DNA of 64,000 nt, from contig NZ_CP117267.1 in the NCBI RefSeq assembly GCF_007000325.2, positions 1,798,001 through 1,862,000 on the forward strand, given 5' to 3'. The notes under the pieces are model-generated. The model was not told the origin of the DNA. It searched no databases and worked only from the letters and a program-made list of their open reading frames with translations. Below are positions 39,051 to 50,215 of the stretch, piece by piece. Each line of letters begins with the position of its first letter. Positions within the stretch are counted from its first letter, which is position 1. Source of the DNA: Rhizobium rhododendri. GTDB lineage: Bacteria; Pseudomonadota; Alphaproteobacteria; Rhizobiales; Rhizobiaceae. Made by a program: the position numbers and the translations under genes.

Positions 39051-40382
39051 TCAAAAACTTTCTTTCAGCCACTGCCCGACCCGGGCAATGCGGCTGTTGT
39101 TGCCGCCGAGCGACGAAAGCAGACCGCTGCCGCCCATATGCGTTTCCAGATCCGCCACCTGCGGATAGATCATCAGGCCGACCGCCGTCGAAAAGGCAGG
39201 TCCCTTGGCTGCCGTCGGCAGGCCGGAAATGCCCATCGGGCGGCCGATGCGGACGTTCCGCGCGAGGATATGGCGCGCCACTTCCGGCAGGCCGGTCAGC
39301 TGGCTCGCACCACCCGTCAGCACGACGCGCTTTCCGACGATCGGGCTGAAGCCCGAGCGCTGGATACGGTCGCGGATCAGCTCCAGCGTTTCCTCGATAC
39401 GGGCGCTGACGATGCGCGATACCAGCGCACGCGGCACCTGGGTCGGCTGGTCGCGGTCATCCTCGCCAATTGGCGGGATGGAAATCATTTCGCGGTCGTC
39501 GCCCGGATTGGGCAGCGCCGAAGCGTGCACGACCTTCAGCCGTTCTGCGTCCTCGATACGGGTCGACAGGCCACGGGCCAGATCGGTCGTGACGTGATGA
39601 CCGCCGATGCTGACCGCATCCGTGTGCACGAGCTTGCCTTCGGCAAACACCGAGATCGTAGTGGTGCCGCCGCCCATGTCGATGGCGGCGCATCCGAGTT
39701 CGACCTCGTCGTCGACCAGGGCAGCCAGACCGCTGGCATAAGGCGTTGCCACCATGCCCTCGACCGACAGGTGGGCACGGTTGACGCTGAGTTCGAGATT
39801 GCGCAATGCCGAGCGCTCAGCCGTCACCACATGCATGTCGACGCCAAGCGCGTCGCCGAACATCGCCAGCGGATCGCGAACGCCGCGCTCGCCGTCGAGC
39901 GAGTAGCCCGTCGCCAGCGAATGCAGGATGGCACGATCCTGGCGCAGCGATTGCTGGCAGGCGGCCGTCAGGACCTTCTTCAGATCGGTGGCTTCGACTT
40001 CCTGACCGCCGAGATCGATGGTTGCCGTATAGATGTCGCTTCCGAGGCGACCGGCCGAGACGTTGACGATCAGGCTCTCGACCGTCAGGCCCGCCATTCG
40101 CTCGGCAGCGTCGACCGCAAGGCGGATGACGCCTTCGACTGCATCGAGATCGGCGATGACGCCCGTCTTGATGCCGCGTGAGCGCTGGTGGCCGATGCCG
40201 ATGATTTCGATGTTGTGCGTGCGGCCGGGAAGAACCTGCGTTTCCTCGCGCGGCGTCAGCCGACCGATCATGCAGACGATCTTCGTCGAGCCGATGTCGA
40301 GCACGGAGACGATATGCGAGCGCTTCGACGAAAGCGGCTTCAGGCGCGGCAAGCCGAAATGGGACGAACCGAATAAGCTCAT
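39051..40382 (-). CDS. ftsA: Cell division protein FtsA
   Basis: A 443-residue actin-like ATPase that anchors FtsZ to the membrane. VLDIGSTKIVCMIG is phosphate-1, AAIDMGGGTTTISVF phosphate-2 and VVLTGGASQLTGLPEVA the adenosine motif. The 1C domain lies between (SLIVNVSAGRLGSDIY). The C-terminal RIARVGQWLKESF is the amphipathic membrane helix. Start overlaps the ftsQ stop as ATGA, so the two are coupled. An N-terminal extension of about 25 residues is typical of rhizobia. Confidence 0.96.
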   Translation of the reverse strand: MSLFGSSHFGLPRLKPLSSKRSHIVSVLDIGSTKIVCMIGRLTPREETQVLPGRTHNIEIIGIGHQRSRGIKTGVIADLDAVEGVIRLAVDAAERMAGLTVESLIVNVSAGRLGSDIYTATIDLGGQEVEATDLKKVLTAACQQSLRQDRAILHSLATGYSLDGERGVRDPLAMFGDALGVDMHVVTAERSALRNLELSVNRAHLSVEGMVATPYASGLAALVDDEVELGCAAIDMGGGTTTISVFAEGKLVHTDAVSIGGHHVTTDLARGLSTRIEDAERLKVVHASALPNPGDDREMISIPPIGEDDRDQPTQVPRALVSRIVSARIEETLELIRDRIQRSGFSPIVGKRVVLTGGASQLTGLPEVARHILARNVRIGRPMGISGLPTAAKGPAFSTAVGLMIYPQVADLETHMGGSGLLSSLGGNNSRIARVGQWLKESF

Positions 40383-41311
40383 GTGTCTTGTCCCGCCTTT
40401 TTCAGAGCCTTGGTTCTCAAATCCAGCGCCGCCTGTCGGCGCACCATCGCATCCGGCGTCAGTTCCACCGTCGTGCGATCTTCGAGACGAAGGTCGACGG
40501 CAGCGATGTCGCGCGCCAGAAGGTTCTGTTCCTTGTCCAGCTTTGCCAGCTTTGCGAGCGCCTGCTGCAGGTCGTCTTCCGGCAGCTTGATGACGATGCC
40601 GCTGTCGAGATAGAGATCCCAGCGGCGACCGGCGACACGCACAAAAGCCTTGACGTGGCTGCGAAGGTCCGGCCAGGCGGCAAACATGTCACCGACCGAA
40701 GTCGCGGCCTTCTCGGCTTCGCGCCCGACGAACAATGGCAGGGACGCAAACTTGTTGTCGCGCAGCGGCGCGATGACCGTACCGTTCTGCTCGATCAGCG
40801 AAAGCTCGGCGCCGTGCTGCCAGATACCGTAAGCGGCCTTCTCCTTGAGCTTCACCTCGATGGTCTTCGGATAGACCTTGCGAACCTCGACGTTTTCGAC
40901 CCAGGGAAGGCTGGCAATCTTCTGGCGCGCGGCATCGACGTCGAGTGCGACAAGCGATGTCGTGCCATCGAGGCCGAGAAGCTGCAGGATTTCGATTTCA
41001 GAAGTCTGGTCGTTGCCCGAAACCTTGACGTCCTCGATAGCAAAGCCGGCTGCCGCCGTCGTTGCCTGGGCGACAGTCTGCGTATGACCGCCGAGCGACA
41101 TGCCGTAGAGGCCTGTCGCGGCAAGGAAAGCTATGGCGGAGACAGTGCCGAGATGTGGTGGAACGTAGATGCGCCCGGAGCCGAGGCTCACCAGGAAACG
41201 CACGGCACGACGGAGCGGCCGCGGCAGGACGAACAGGTCCTCCGGCTGATCGAACAGCACCGGAGCACGGTGCCTCGAGCGCTTCATCCTTTTGACCGTC
41301 AACGCAAACAT
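40379..41311 (-). CDS. ftsQ: Cell division protein FtsQ
   Basis: A 310-residue bitopic membrane protein of the divisome. A basic cytoplasmic segment of about 55 residues precedes one membrane span ([20 protein letters not shown]). The periplasmic part starts with the POTRA domain ([20 protein letters not shown]) and includes [21 protein letters not shown], the standard FtsQ/DivIB signature. [11 protein letters not shown] at 41311 was chosen; the ATG seven codons upstream overlaps ddl more. It overlaps ddl by 13 bases and ftsA by four. Confidence 0.94.
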   Translation of the reverse strand: MFALTVKRMKRSRHRAPVLFDQPEDLFVLPRPLRRAVRFLVSLGSGRIYVPPHLGTVSAIAFLAATGLYGMSLGGHTQTVAQATTAAAGFAIEDVKVSGNDQTSEIEILQLLGLDGTTSLVALDVDAARQKIASLPWVENVEVRKVYPKTIEVKLKEKAAYGIWQHGAELSLIEQNGTVIAPLRDNKFASLPLFVGREAEKAATSVGDMFAAWPDLRSHVKAFVRVAGRRWDLYLDSGIVIKLPEDDLQQALAKLAKLDKEQNLLARDIAAVDLRLEDRTTVELTPDAMVRRQAALDLRTKALKKAGQDT

Positions 41312-42225
41312 GACGCGTCCTCCACCATCCACCGGAGAAATTCGCCAAACGAGTAGCCGGCGTGGCCTGCCATTTCCGGCACAAGCGAAGTCGGGGTCAT
41401 GCCGGGCTGGGTATTGATCTCTAGCCAGATAAGTTCACCATCCTCGGAAAAGCGGTCGTCGTAGCGAAAGTCTGATCGTGTGACTCCGCGGCAGCCGATT
41501 GCTTGATGCGCCGTTAACGCTAATCTTTGTATTTTTTGGTAAATATTTGGTGAAATTTCTGCGGGAATTACGTGTTTCGAGCCGCCTGCGACATATTTCG
41601 AGTCATAGTCATAGAAGCTGTGTCCCTGCGGCACGATCTCGGTGACTGCCAAAGCCTTGTCGCCCATGACGCCACAGGTGAACTCGCGGCCGGCAATGTA
41701 GCGCTCGACCAGCACGTCGTCGCCGTAGCGCCATTCCGACGACGTGATAACCTGCGGCGGGTGCGCCTGGTCTTCCTTGACGATGACGACGCCGAAGCTC
41801 GAACCTTCCCGGACCGGCTTGACAACATAGGGTGCCGGCATCGGATGCTCGGACCCGAAGTCGAAACGGCTCATCAGCAATGATTCGGCAACCGGCACGC
41901 CGGCATCGGCAGCCACCAGCTTGGCGCGCGACTTGTCCATCGCCAGCGCAGACGCAGCCACGCCGGAATGGGTATAGGGGATCTGCAGGTATTCAAGCAC
42001 GCCCTGGATCGTGCCGTCTTCACCGAAGGGGCCATGCAGGGCGTTGAAGACGACATCGGGCGCAAGATCGGCGAGCCGCGCCGAGATATCGCGATCGACA
42101 TCGATCAGCGAGATCCGGTAGCCCTGCCCTTCGAGAGCGTCAGCGCATGCCTTCCCCGACGACAGGCTGACCGGCCGTTCCGAGGAAAAACCGCCAAACA
42201 GGACGGCTACATGCTTCTCACTCAT
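41299..42225 (-). CDS. ddl: D-alanine--D-alanine ligase
   Basis: A 308-residue ATP-grasp ligase that makes D-Ala-D-Ala for the pentapeptide. [19 protein letters not shown] is the N-terminal signature, [20 protein letters not shown] the D-Ala site, [14 protein letters not shown] the ATP lysine region and [22 protein letters not shown] the Mg/ATP-binding end. The start [12 protein letters not shown] at 42225 is the family start. It is the upstream gene of the ftsQ-ftsA-ftsZ run; the transporter gene beyond is divergent. Confidence 0.95.
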   Translation of the reverse strand: MSEKHVAVLFGGFSSERPVSLSSGKACADALEGQGYRISLIDVDRDISARLADLAPDVVFNALHGPFGEDGTIQGVLEYLQIPYTHSGVAASALAMDKSRAKLVAADAGVPVAESLLMSRFDFGSEHPMPAPYVVKPVREGSSFGVVIVKEDQAHPPQVITSSEWRYGDDVLVERYIAGREFTCGVMGDKALAVTEIVPQGHSFYDYDSKYVAGGSKHVIPAEISPNIYQKIQRLALTAHQAIGCRGVTRSDFRYDDRFSEDGELIWLEINTQPGMTPTSLVPEMAGHAGYSFGEFLRWMVEDASCLR

Positions 42226-42728
42226 CGATACCCCCAAAAATACAGCTCTTTGCGACAGCACGCTTGCGCGAAGCTTTTACCGGGCGATTCCACCGGCTTC
42301 TGAATGAGCCTATTAGAGCGTCATTATAGTTAACGAAGCGTTTACTTTGGTTAACCCGATGCATCTTTTGCCGCCACCGACCCAAAAGAATCAAAATCCC
42401 GATGGCAATTACCCTCTTGGAATCAGAGCTTTAGATCCGTGGCAAGAGGCGCCTTCGATTTTCTTAATCCTGGACATCACCCCGGCGGGAGCCTCCGATC
42501 CGAGATATGCAACCCCTGCGATACCGGAGTGATTGCGAGTAACGGCAGACGCGTCGCCGGTTCGACTTGAGATCCCTGCGGATCAGCCGGAGACACCCGA
42601 CGATGCGGACATTATTGTGCGACGCATCAACGATTTCGTTCGGGAAATTGCTACTTTGGCGTTTGCGCCGGTCTTAAATTGCGTTAAGGCCCGTGAAGTT
42701 GAACTTAGCATTCCGGATTGGTAGGAAA
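42226..42728. other. Divergent region between ddl and the MFS gene
   Basis: About 500 bases with both promoters. Two GTTAAC palindromes stand at 42329-42334 and 42350-42355, resembling CtrA half-sites. A frame at 42533-42724 (PETPDDADIIVRRINDF) resembles the start of a GNAT gene but is short, starts at TTG and has no ribosome site, so it may be a remnant. Confidence 0.4.
42329..42355. promoter_or_regulatory. Paired GTTAAC sites upstream of ddl, CtrA-like
   Basis: GTTAAC occurs twice, 15 bases apart, with TTTAC between (TTAA-N7-TTTA in one reading). CtrA recognises TTAA-N7-TTAA in alphaproteobacteria and controls division genes there. The match is partial and the site is 104 bases upstream of ddl, so CtrA control is only a possibility. 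Confidence 0.3.
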
Positions 42729-44033
42729 ATGAAACAAGCGATATCGCCATTATCGCCGGCTCCCTCGTCGCGAAACAGTGCCTCCCTGAATTCGCCGTCA
42801 CGCGTTCTGCTGGCAAGCCTGATCGGCACCACCATCGAATTCTTCGACTTTTACGTTTACGCGACGGCTGCAGTCCTCGTTTTCCCGACGCTGTTCTTTC
42901 CGACCAGCGATCCGACCACCGGCGTCCTGCAATCATTCGCGACTTTTTCAATCGCCTTCTTCGCCCGTCCTATCGGCGCCATCGTGTTCGGCCATTTTGG
43001 TGACCGCATCGGCCGCAAGGTGACGCTCGTTGCAGCCCTCATGACCATGGGCATCTCGACGGTACTGATCGGCTTCCTGCCCTCCTACGCCTCGATCGGC
43101 GTGGCCGCGCCTCTGCTGCTGGCGATCTGCCGCTTTGGCCAGGGCTTCGGTCTCGGGGGCGAGTGGGGCGGCGCGGTGCTGCTGGCGACGGAGAATGCGC
43201 CGGAGGGCAAGCGCTCCTGGTACGGCATGTTCCCGCAACTCGGTGCACCCGTCGGCCTGTTCCTGTCGTCGGCCGTCTTCTGGCTGCTGCTGCACTTCAT
43301 CTCCCAGGAAGACTTCATCACCTGGGGCTGGCGCGTGCCGTTCATCGCCTCGATCATCCTGATCGGCATCGGCCTCTGGGTCCGTCTGTCGATCACCGAG
43401 ACCCCGGAGTTCAGCGAAGCCGTCGCCCGCAAGGAGCGTGTTGCCGTTCCCGTGGTCGAAATCCTGAAGAACCACAAGCGCAGCCTTGTCCTCGGCACCT
43501 TCGTGGCGCTGGCAACCTTCGTGCTCTTCTACATCGGCACGGCCTACCTGCTGTCCTACAACGTCAAGGTCCTGAAGATCAGCTTCCTCGACGCGCTTCT
43601 CGTGCAGATCGTCGCCTCGGTGTTCTTCGGCATCTTCTGCCCGATCGCCGGCAAGCTGTCGGACCGCTTTGGCCGCCGCACCGTGCTCGTCGCCACGACG
43701 GTCGCGATCGGTGTCTTCTCGTTCTTCCTGCAGACCCTGCTGACCGGTGGCCTCACCGAGATCTACATCTTCGCAGCTGTCAGCATGGCATTGATGGGGA
43801 TGACCTACGGCCCGATCGGAACTGCGCTGGCAGCGCCGTTCCCGGTGGCAGTGCGCTACACCGGCGCCTCCATCACCTTCAACTTTGCCGGCATCTTCGG
43901 CGCCTCGCTGGCACCCTTTATCGCCACCTGGCTCGCCAGCAACTACGGCCTTGCCTATGTCGGCTACTATATGGCAATCGCCGCCTTCATCACGCTGATC
44001 TGCATCCTGCTCTCAGGCAACGAAGAGATCTGA
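42729..44033 (+). CDS. MFS transporter, metabolite:H+ symporter (MHS) family
   Basis: A 434-residue major-facilitator protein with about 12 spans. LIGTTIEFFDFYVYATAAVLVFP is TM1 with the conserved FFDFYVY, FGHFGDRIGRK the MFS loop 2-3, and FGQGFGLGGEWGGAVLLATE the MHS signature, as in ProP, ShiA and KgtP. It would import an organic acid, osmolyte or shikimate-like solute. It lies on the opposite strand between ddl and murB, an unusual guest inside the dcw cluster. Its ribosome site GGAAA is close to the ATG. A strong terminator follows. Confidence 0.9.
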   Translation: MKQAISPLSPAPSSRNSASLNSPSRVLLASLIGTTIEFFDFYVYATAAVLVFPTLFFPTSDPTTGVLQSFATFSIAFFARPIGAIVFGHFGDRIGRKVTLVAALMTMGISTVLIGFLPSYASIGVAAPLLLAICRFGQGFGLGGEWGGAVLLATENAPEGKRSWYGMFPQLGAPVGLFLSSAVFWLLLHFISQEDFITWGWRVPFIASIILIGIGLWVRLSITETPEFSEAVARKERVAVPVVEILKNHKRSLVLGTFVALATFVLFYIGTAYLLSYNVKVLKISFLDALLVQIVASVFFGIFCPIAGKLSDRFGRRTVLVATTVAIGVFSFFLQTLLTGGLTEIYIFAAVSMALMGMTYGPIGTALAAPFPVAVRYTGASITFNFAGIFGASLAPFIATWLASNYGLAYVGYYMAIAAFITLICILLSGNEEI

Positions 44034-44050
44034 TCCACACAATCGCATCG

Positions 44051-44089
44051 AAAAAGGCCGCGAAACATCTGTTTCGCGGCCTTTTTTTC
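44051..44089. terminator. Bidirectional terminator between the MFS gene and murB
   Basis: AAAAAGGCCGCGAAAC (44051-44066) pairs perfectly with GTTTCGCGGCCTTTTT (44071-44086), 16 bp with an ATCT loop, flanked by A's on one side and T's on the other. It can stop transcription from either convergent gene. Confidence 0.92.
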
Positions 44090-44129
44090 TAACTAAGTAT
44101 CGGTTCCCAGCAGGCGCTCTGCTATTTAC

Positions 44130-45104
44130 CTACTCCGTCGTCACACCATGGAACGGACGAACCTCGCGGCCATCCATGAAGGTTCCGAGCCGTTTGATTT
44201 CCCATTCCAGCTTGACGCCGGATTTCTCGAACACCTCGCGGCGAACCTGCTCGCCGAGATATTCCAGATCGTAGCCAGTCGCCTGGCCCATGTTGATCAT
44301 GAAATTGCAATGCAGCGACGACATCTGCGCGCCGCCGATGACGAGACCACGGCAGCCGGCCTCGTCGATGACTTCCCAGGCGGAAAGGCCCGGCGGGTTC
44401 TTGAACGTCGAGCCGCCGGTCTTTTCGCGGACCGGCTGAACGGTCTCGCGATGATTGCGCACGGCATCCATGTCGGCACGGATCTTGGCCTTGTCCTCGG
44501 TATAACCCTCGAACACCACATCGGTGAAGATCAGGTCGGCCGACGCTGACGAATGGCGGTAGGTGTAGCCCATGTCGGCATTGCTCAGCACATGCTTGTT
44601 GCCGCTGCGATCAACAGCATGGACCTCGACCAGCCGGTCGCAGGTCTCGACGCCATTGGCGCCGGCATTCATGCGCGCCGCACCGCCGATCGAGCCCGGG
44701 ATGCCGTAGTAGAAATGGAAACCGCCGATGCTGTTATCCATGGCCATGGCGGCGACATGCTTGTCGGGGCAGATGGCCCCCGCCTTGATACGGTTTTCCC
44801 CGGCCAGTTCGAGCGAGCCAAACCCCTTGGCAGACAGCCGCAGCACGACGCCGGGAATACCGCCGTCACGCACGAGGATGTTCGAGCCGACACCGACGAC
44901 CATCAGCGGCACTTCCGGAGGCAACAGCTTCAGGAAGGTGACGAGGTCATCCGTATCGTGGGGCTGGAACATAAGCTCCGCCAATCCGCCGGCACGAAAC
45001 CAGGTGACGCGATCCATCGGTGCATCCGGCGTCAACCGTCCGCGAATATTCTTGACGCCGTCGCCCAAAGACGCGAGCAGCTTTTCTCCATTGACCTGCT
45101 TCAT
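44130..45104 (-). CDS. murB: UDP-N-acetylenolpyruvoylglucosamine reductase
   Basis: A 324-residue FAD enzyme that reduces UDP-GlcNAc-enolpyruvate to UDP-MurNAc with [21 protein letters not shown] and [22 protein letters not shown] form the FAD domain, [18 protein letters not shown] the FAD loop and [19 protein letters not shown] and [11 protein letters not shown] the substrate loop. It ends the murC-murB pair; its start overlaps murC by four bases (ATGA). The length suits the type IIa enzyme. Confidence 0.96.
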   Translation of the reverse strand: MKQVNGEKLLASLGDGVKNIRGRLTPDAPMDRVTWFRAGGLAELMFQPHDTDDLVTFLKLLPPEVPLMVVGVGSNILVRDGGIPGVVLRLSAKGFGSLELAGENRIKAGAICPDKHVAAMAMDNSIGGFHFYYGIPGSIGGAARMNAGANGVETCDRLVEVHAVDRSGNKHVLSNADMGYTYRHSSASADLIFTDVVFEGYTEDKAKIRADMDAVRNHRETVQPVREKTGGSTFKNPPGLSAWEVIDEAGCRGLVIGGAQMSSLHCNFMINMGQATGYDLEYLGEQVRREVFEKSGVKLEWEIKRLGTFMDGREVRPFHGVTTE

Positions 45105-46516
45105 GCGGATTTACCCGAAAGGCCTTCCAGTTCCTGTGGCAACGCTGCGGCCCAATAGGTTATGCTGCCAGCCCCTAACAAAACCACAAAATCGCCCGGC
45201 TTTGCAATCTCCGCGACCATTCCGGCCAAACGATCCGGCGAAGGCAGGTAACGGGCGTCGCGATGGCCGCCGGCCTTGATGCGCGACACCAGGGCTTCCG
45301 AATCGACGCCCTCGATCGGTTCCTCGCCGGCCGAGTAGACCGGCGCGAGGAAGATGCTGTCGGCGTCGTTGAAGCAGGCGGCGAATTCCTCGAACAAGCT
45401 CGAAAGCCGCGTAAAACGGTGCGGCTGGTGAACGGCGATGATCCGGCCGGAGCACGATTCGCGCGCCGCCTTCAAAACCGCTTTGATCTCGACCGGATGA
45501 TGCCCGTAATCGTCGAAGATCTTCACGCCATTCCACTCGCCGGTCAGCGTGAAGCGGCGCTTGACGCCGCCGAACGCCGCAAGGCCACGGGCTATGTCTT
45601 CGTTGGAAATGCCGAGCCGGTTGGCAACGGCAATGGCCGCGGTGGCATTGGCGATATTGTGACGGCCTGGCATCGGCAACACGAGATCCTTGATCTCGAT
45701 AACCTTGCCGGTGCGGCGGCGACGGATTTCGATGTCGAACAGCGACCGCGTCCCGTCGATGCGGACATTCATGAAGCGCACGTCGGCCTGCGGGTTCTCC
45801 CCATAGGTGATGACCTTGCGGTCCTCGATACGGCCGACGAGCGTCTGGACTTCCGGATGATCGAGGCACAGCACCCCGAAACCATAGAACGGGACATTTT
45901 CGACAAACTGCCGGAAAGCAGCCCGTACGGCATCGAAGGTGCCGTAGTGATCGAGATGCTCGGGATCGATGTTGGTGATAACGGCGACGTCTGCCGGCAG
46001 CTTCAGGAAGGTGCCGTCCGATTCGTCGGCCTCGACCACCATCCACTCGCCCTCGCCCATGCGGGCATTGGTGCCGTAGGCGTTGATGATGCCGCCGTTG
46101 ATGACGGTTGGATCGAGTCCACCTGCTTCGAGCAGCGTCGCCACCATAGAGGTCGTGGTTGTCTTGCCGTGCGTGCCGCCAATGGCAATCGCATTGCGGA
46201 AGCGCATCAGCTCGGCCAGCATTTCGGCGCGGCGAACCACTGGCAGCAGCTTTTCGCGCGCGGCGATCAGTTCCGGGTTATCCTTCCTGATGGCGGTCGA
46301 GACCACCACCACTTCGGCTTCACCCAAGTTCTCCGCCTTGTGGCCGATGAGAACCTCGATGCCCTTGGCGCGCAGGCGCTGGACATTGGCGCTGTCCGCC
46401 TGGTCCGACCCCTGCACCTTGTGGCCGAGATTGTGCAGCACCTCGGCGATGCCGCTCATGCCGATGCCGCCGATGCCGATGAAATGTACGAGGCCGATGG
46501 CCTTAGGCAGCTTCAT
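45101..46516 (-). CDS. murC: UDP-N-acetylmuramate--L-alanine ligase
   Basis: A 471-residue Mur ligase that adds L-alanine to UDP-MurNAc. [21 protein letters not shown] is the Rossmann domain, [17 protein letters not shown] the ATP P-loop, [13 protein letters not shown] and [14 protein letters not shown] the metal/carbamate part, and [18 protein letters not shown] and HQPHRFTRL the C-terminal domain. The start at 46516 overlaps the murG stop (ATGA) and the end overlaps murB. Confidence 0.96.
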   Translation of the reverse strand: MKLPKAIGLVHFIGIGGIGMSGIAEVLHNLGHKVQGSDQADSANVQRLRAKGIEVLIGHKAENLGEAEVVVVSTAIRKDNPELIAAREKLLPVVRRAEMLAELMRFRNAIAIGGTHGKTTTTSMVATLLEAGGLDPTVINGGIINAYGTNARMGEGEWMVVEADESDGTFLKLPADVAVITNIDPEHLDHYGTFDAVRAAFRQFVENVPFYGFGVLCLDHPEVQTLVGRIEDRKVITYGENPQADVRFMNVRIDGTRSLFDIEIRRRRTGKVIEIKDLVLPMPGRHNIANATAAIAVANRLGISNEDIARGLAAFGGVKRRFTLTGEWNGVKIFDDYGHHPVEIKAVLKAARESCSGRIIAVHQPHRFTRLSSLFEEFAACFNDADSIFLAPVYSAGEEPIEGVDSEALVSRIKAGGHRDARYLPSPDRLAGMVAEIAKPGDFVVLLGAGSITYWAAALPQELEGLSGKSA

Positions 46517-47637
46517 GCGCCTGCCCCCTTGAATTCTGCAATTGAACGTTTGTCGGCAATAGCCTCTACAAGATCCGCGAGCAAGTTTGCTGCCTCCGGC
46601 TTCCCCGTCGATTTCGCAGCAGCGGCCATCTTGGCGAGCTTTTCGGGCGAATTCATCGAGCCTCGCAAGATCGCCGACAGTTTTTCCGACGAGAGCTCCG
46701 ACTGTGCAATGACCTTGGCTCCGCCATTCGCGGCAAGCGCTGCGGCATTGGCCGCCTGGTCGTGGTCGAGAGCATAGGGATAAGGCACGAGGATCGCCGG
46801 TCGGCCGATGACCGCAAGCTCGGAGACCGTCGAGGCGCCGGAGCGGCAAATCACGAGGTGGGCAGCCGCAATCCGCTCGGCCATGTCGTTGAAGAACGGC
46901 GCGATGTCTGCTCCCATCTGCAGATGGACGACGCAGTTATTGACCGTCTCCATGTCCTCGACCCGCACCTGCTGGGTGATCCGCAGCCGGTTGCGGAGCG
47001 GCTCCTCCAGCAGGCTGACTGCGGTCGGAATAGCCTTGGAAAAGAACTGCGCGCCCTGGCTGCCGCCGAAGACGACGAGGTTGAACGGCTCATCCGGACC
47101 GGATGGATGATAGGGCGTCTTGGCTGCCTCGATGACGGCCGGCCGCACGGGATTGCCGGTGGTAACCGTCTTTTCCGGGTACGCACCGCCATTGTCCGGC
47201 AGGAAGCCGCCGGCAATCGCTTTCACGCGGCCGGCCAGCGCCTTGTTAGCACGGCCCATCACGGCATTCTGCTCGTGGATGACGGTTGGCACGCCCATGC
47301 GTGTCGCGGCGAGCAACGGGGGAATCGTTGGATAACCGCCGAAACCGACGACGCAAAGCGGGCCGATGTTGCGGATCAGCTTTCGGGCCGCGCGCATGCC
47401 GGTCCAGAGCGTCCAGAGCGAGCGGGCGAGATTGACCGGGTTCTTGGAGCCGATCGTTGCGGAAGGCACCACGTGGATCTCGTCGGCTGGAAAGGAGCCC
47501 GCATAGCGCTCGGCGCGGCTGTCGGTGACCAGATGCACGGAGTAACCCCGATCGCGCAGCTTGTAGGCCAGCGCTTCGGCTGGAAATACATGGCCGCCGG
47601 TGCCACCGGCGGCGAGAAGAATGATGCCCTTGCTCAT
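46513..47637 (-). CDS. murG: UDP-GlcNAc--lipid I GlcNAc transferase
   Basis: A 374-residue GT28 enzyme at the inner membrane that turns lipid I into lipid [20 protein letters not shown] is the N-terminal G-loop, [14 protein letters not shown] and [12 protein letters not shown] the membrane side, [16 protein letters not shown] the second G-loop and [24 protein letters not shown] the UDP-GlcNAc motif. It overlaps murC by four bases and follows ftsW by four. Confidence 0.96.
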   Translation of the reverse strand: MSKGIILLAAGGTGGHVFPAEALAYKLRDRGYSVHLVTDSRAERYAGSFPADEIHVVPSATIGSKNPVNLARSLWTLWTGMRAARKLIRNIGPLCVVGFGGYPTIPPLLAATRMGVPTVIHEQNAVMGRANKALAGRVKAIAGGFLPDNGGAYPEKTVTTGNPVRPAVIEAAKTPYHPSGPDEPFNLVVFGGSQGAQFFSKAIPTAVSLLEEPLRNRLRITQQVRVEDMETVNNCVVHLQMGADIAPFFNDMAERIAAAHLVICRSGASTVSELAVIGRPAILVPYPYALDHDQAANAAALAANGGAKVIAQSELSSEKLSAILRGSMNSPEKLAKMAAAAKSTGKPEAANLLADLVEAIADKRSIAEFKGAGA

Positions 47638-47641
47638 CGCA

Positions 47642-48796
47642 TCACTCCGCCGGAACGCCGTGGGTCACGCGAAACAGGCTGCGCTCCTGCATGCGCTTCT
47701 CCGGTCGGTGACGGGTCAGCGCCAGGATGAAGCCTGCGGTGACGCAGATCGCGATCATCGACGAACCACCGTAGGAGATCAGTGGCAGGGTCATGCCCTT
47801 GGCCGGCAGCAACTGCAGGTTCACGCCGACATTGATGATAGACTGGATGCCGATCTGCAGCACCAGGCCGGCAACGGCGAAGCGGTTGAAGTCGTTCTTC
47901 TCACGGTAGGCATGAGATAGTCCGCGCAGGACGAGGACCGCGAAGATGCAGACCAGGAACATGCAGAAGATGATGCCGAACTCTTCCGCAGCCACCGAGA
48001 AGATGAAGTCGGTGTGGGCGTCGGGAATGATGCGTTTGACGATACCCTCGCCCGGACCGACGCCGAACCAGTCGCCGCGCACAATTGCCTCGCGGGCTGT
48101 ATCGACCTGAAAGGTATCGCCTTCGCCGGTCAGGAACTTGTCGATGCGCAGCGCCACGTGCGGGAAGACGTAATAGGCGCTGAAAAGACCACCCACGCCC
48201 ATGCCGCCAAGCACGAAGATCCACAGCCAGGGCATGCCCGCCATGAAGAACATGCCGGCCCAGACGGCCGATGTCAGGATGGTCTGGCCGAGGTCGGGCT
48301 GGGCGACCAGCAACGAGGCCACGATACCGAAGAGGATGATGGCAAAGAGGTTGCCCGGAATTTCAGGCTGGCGCGCATGCTCGGCAAAAAGCCAGGCGCA
48401 GACGACGACGAAGGCCGGCTTCATGAATTCCGAAGGCTGGATCGACAGGCTGGCGAGATTGACCCAGCGGCGCGAACCCTTGACTTCGACGCCGAAGAAC
48501 AACGCAAACAGCATCATAGCCAGCGAGACGACAAGAATGATCACAGCCGTCCGGCGCACCTGACGCGGCGTCAGGAACGAAATGCCGATCATCACGGCGA
48601 TTGCCGGGATGAGGAAAGCGGCATGGCGCTTGACGAAGTGGAACGGTTCAAGCCCGATGCGGGTCGCCACTGCCGGCGACGCTGCAAAGGACAGCATGAA
48701 GCCAATGCCGAGAAGCAGGATGAAAATCCCGAGGAAAAAACGATCGATCGTCCAGAACCAGTCGGCCAGGGCCCCACGGTCTACGCGGCTTACCAT
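47642..48796 (-). CDS. ftsW: Lipid II polymerase FtsW
   Basis: A 384-residue SEDS-family membrane protein with about ten spans, the septal glycan polymerase that works with Fts[21 protein letters not shown] lies in TM1, [19 protein letters not shown] near the middle, and the essential Asp region [18 protein letters not shown] (the SEDS signature) near the C-terminal half. The end [16 protein letters not shown] is TM10. It follows murD after one base. Confidence 0.95.
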   Translation of the reverse strand: MVSRVDRGALADWFWTIDRFFLGIFILLLGIGFMLSFAASPAVATRIGLEPFHFVKRHAAFLIPAIAVMIGISFLTPRQVRRTAVIILVVSLAMMLFALFFGVEVKGSRRWVNLASLSIQPSEFMKPAFVVVCAWLFAEHARQPEIPGNLFAIILFGIVASLLVAQPDLGQTILTSAVWAGMFFMAGMPWLWIFVLGGMGVGGLFSAYYVFPHVALRIDKFLTGEGDTFQVDTAREAIVRGDWFGVGPGEGIVKRIIPDAHTDFIFSVAAEEFGIIFCMFLVCIFAVLVLRGLSHAYREKNDFNRFAVAGLVLQIGIQSIINVGVNLQLLPAKGMTLPLISYGGSSMIAICVTAGFILALTRHRPEKRMQERSLFRVTHGVPAE

Positions 48797-48797
48797 C

Positions 48798-50210
48798 TCA
48801 TGCGCCTCCTGTTGGCGAACCGATCAGCATGGTGATCCCTTCCAGCGCCGACACGTGTGCGACGAAGGAATCCCCTCTGACCTCGAAGTTCTTGTATTGG
48901 TCGAAACTTGCGCAAGCCGGTGATAGCATGACAGCAGCGCTGACGCCCTGATCCATCGCCGCATCGGCAGCCGCGTGCAGAACGGCGCGATCAAGCGTGC
49001 CGGAAATCTCGTATGGCACGGCCTCGCCCAGAGTGGCTGCAAACTGCGGTGCCGCCTCGCCAATCAGATATGCCTTGGCGATGCGGGGAAACAGCGGTGC
49101 AAGCGAAGCGATGCCTCCCTCTTTCGGCAAGCCGCCGGCAATCCAGTAGATCCGCTCGTAGCTCGACAAGGCCGGAGCCGCTGCCTCGGCGTTGGTCGCC
49201 TTCGAATCATTGACGAACACGACAGTGCCGCGACGCGCCACCGGCTGCATGCGATGCTTCAGGCCCGGGAACGACGCAAGGCCGGACTGGATATCCTCGA
49301 CGGATACGCCCACCGCCAGGCAGGCGGCGATGGCCGCTGCGGCGTTCTGGGCATTGTGGCTGCCGCGCAATGTCTGGATGCCGTCGAGATCGGCGATGGC
49401 GGCCGTCTCTCCGGCCGATGCCCGGACAATCCGGCTCCCGTCGGCATATAGACCGTCTGACAACACCTGGCGGCGAGAGATGCGCATCACCGTGCCGCCG
49501 GCGCGTTCGATGCGGTCGGCAATGACCGTCGAGAAGCTGTCGTCGACGCCGACGATCGACGTACCGCTGCCGGCCACAAGGCGCTCCTTGATATCGGCGT
49601 AATGCTGCATGGTCCCATGCCGGTCGAGATGATCGGGGGTCAGGTTGAGGAGGATACCGGCCGAGGGGTTAAGCGTCGGGGCGAGATCGATCTGGTAGGA
49701 CGAGCACTCGACGACATAATAGCGCTCGGCCCGCGGCGGATCGAGCGTCAGGATGGCGGTACCGATATTGCCGCCCATCTGTGTGTCGCGACCGCTCGAT
49801 TTCAGGATATGGGCGATCAGCGCCGTCGTCGTCGATTTGCCGTTGGTGCCGGTAATCGCGATGAACGGGCAATCCGGTGCGTGCACGCGACGCTCGCGAA
49901 CGAACAATTCGACATCGCCGATGATCTCGACGCCTGCCGACCGGGCGAGGTCAACGGTCCAGTGCGGCTTCGGATGGGTCAGCGGCACGCCGGGCGACAG
50001 CACGAAGCTCGACAGCCTTGGCCAGTCGATTGTTCTAAGGTCGGCCGTCGGAACGCCGGCGGCCGTCGCCTTGGCAACGCTGTCGGGATTGTCGTCCCAG
50101 GCGGTGACGTCAGCACCGCCAGCCACCAGCGCCAGGGCCGTGGCGAGGCCCGAGCCGCCAAGCCCGAACAGCGCAACCCTTTTCCCCTTGAGCGTGGTGA
50201 CCGCTATCAT
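48798..50210 (-). CDS. murD: UDP-MurNAc-L-alanine--D-glutamate ligase
   Basis: A 470-residue Mur ligase that adds D-glutamate. [21 protein letters not shown] is the N-terminal fold, [18 protein letters not shown] the P-loop, [32 protein letters not shown] the central metal segment, and [15 protein letters not shown] with [21 protein letters not shown] the C-terminal domain. It lies six bases after mraY and one before ftsW. Confidence 0.96.
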   Translation of the reverse strand: MIAVTTLKGKRVALFGLGGSGLATALALVAGGADVTAWDDNPDSVAKATAAGVPTADLRTIDWPRLSSFVLSPGVPLTHPKPHWTVDLARSAGVEIIGDVELFVRERRVHAPDCPFIAITGTNGKSTTTALIAHILKSSGRDTQMGGNIGTAILTLDPPRAERYYVVECSSYQIDLAPTLNPSAGILLNLTPDHLDRHGTMQHYADIKERLVAGSGTSIVGVDDSFSTVIADRIERAGGTVMRISRRQVLSDGLYADGSRIVRASAGETAAIADLDGIQTLRGSHNAQNAAAAIAACLAVGVSVEDIQSGLASFPGLKHRMQPVARRGTVVFVNDSKATNAEAAAPALSSYERIYWIAGGLPKEGGIASLAPLFPRIAKAYLIGEAAPQFAATLGEAVPYEISGTLDRAVLHAAADAAMDQGVSAAVMLSPACASFDQYKNFEVRGDSFVAHVSALEGITMLIGSPTGGA

Positions 50211-50215
50211 CTCTT

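Noticed and set aside
42533..42724. A frame resembling the start of an acetyltransferase (PETPDDADIIVRRINDF)
   Set aside because: TTG start, no ribosome site, and the similarity ends after about 25 residues; at most a remnant.
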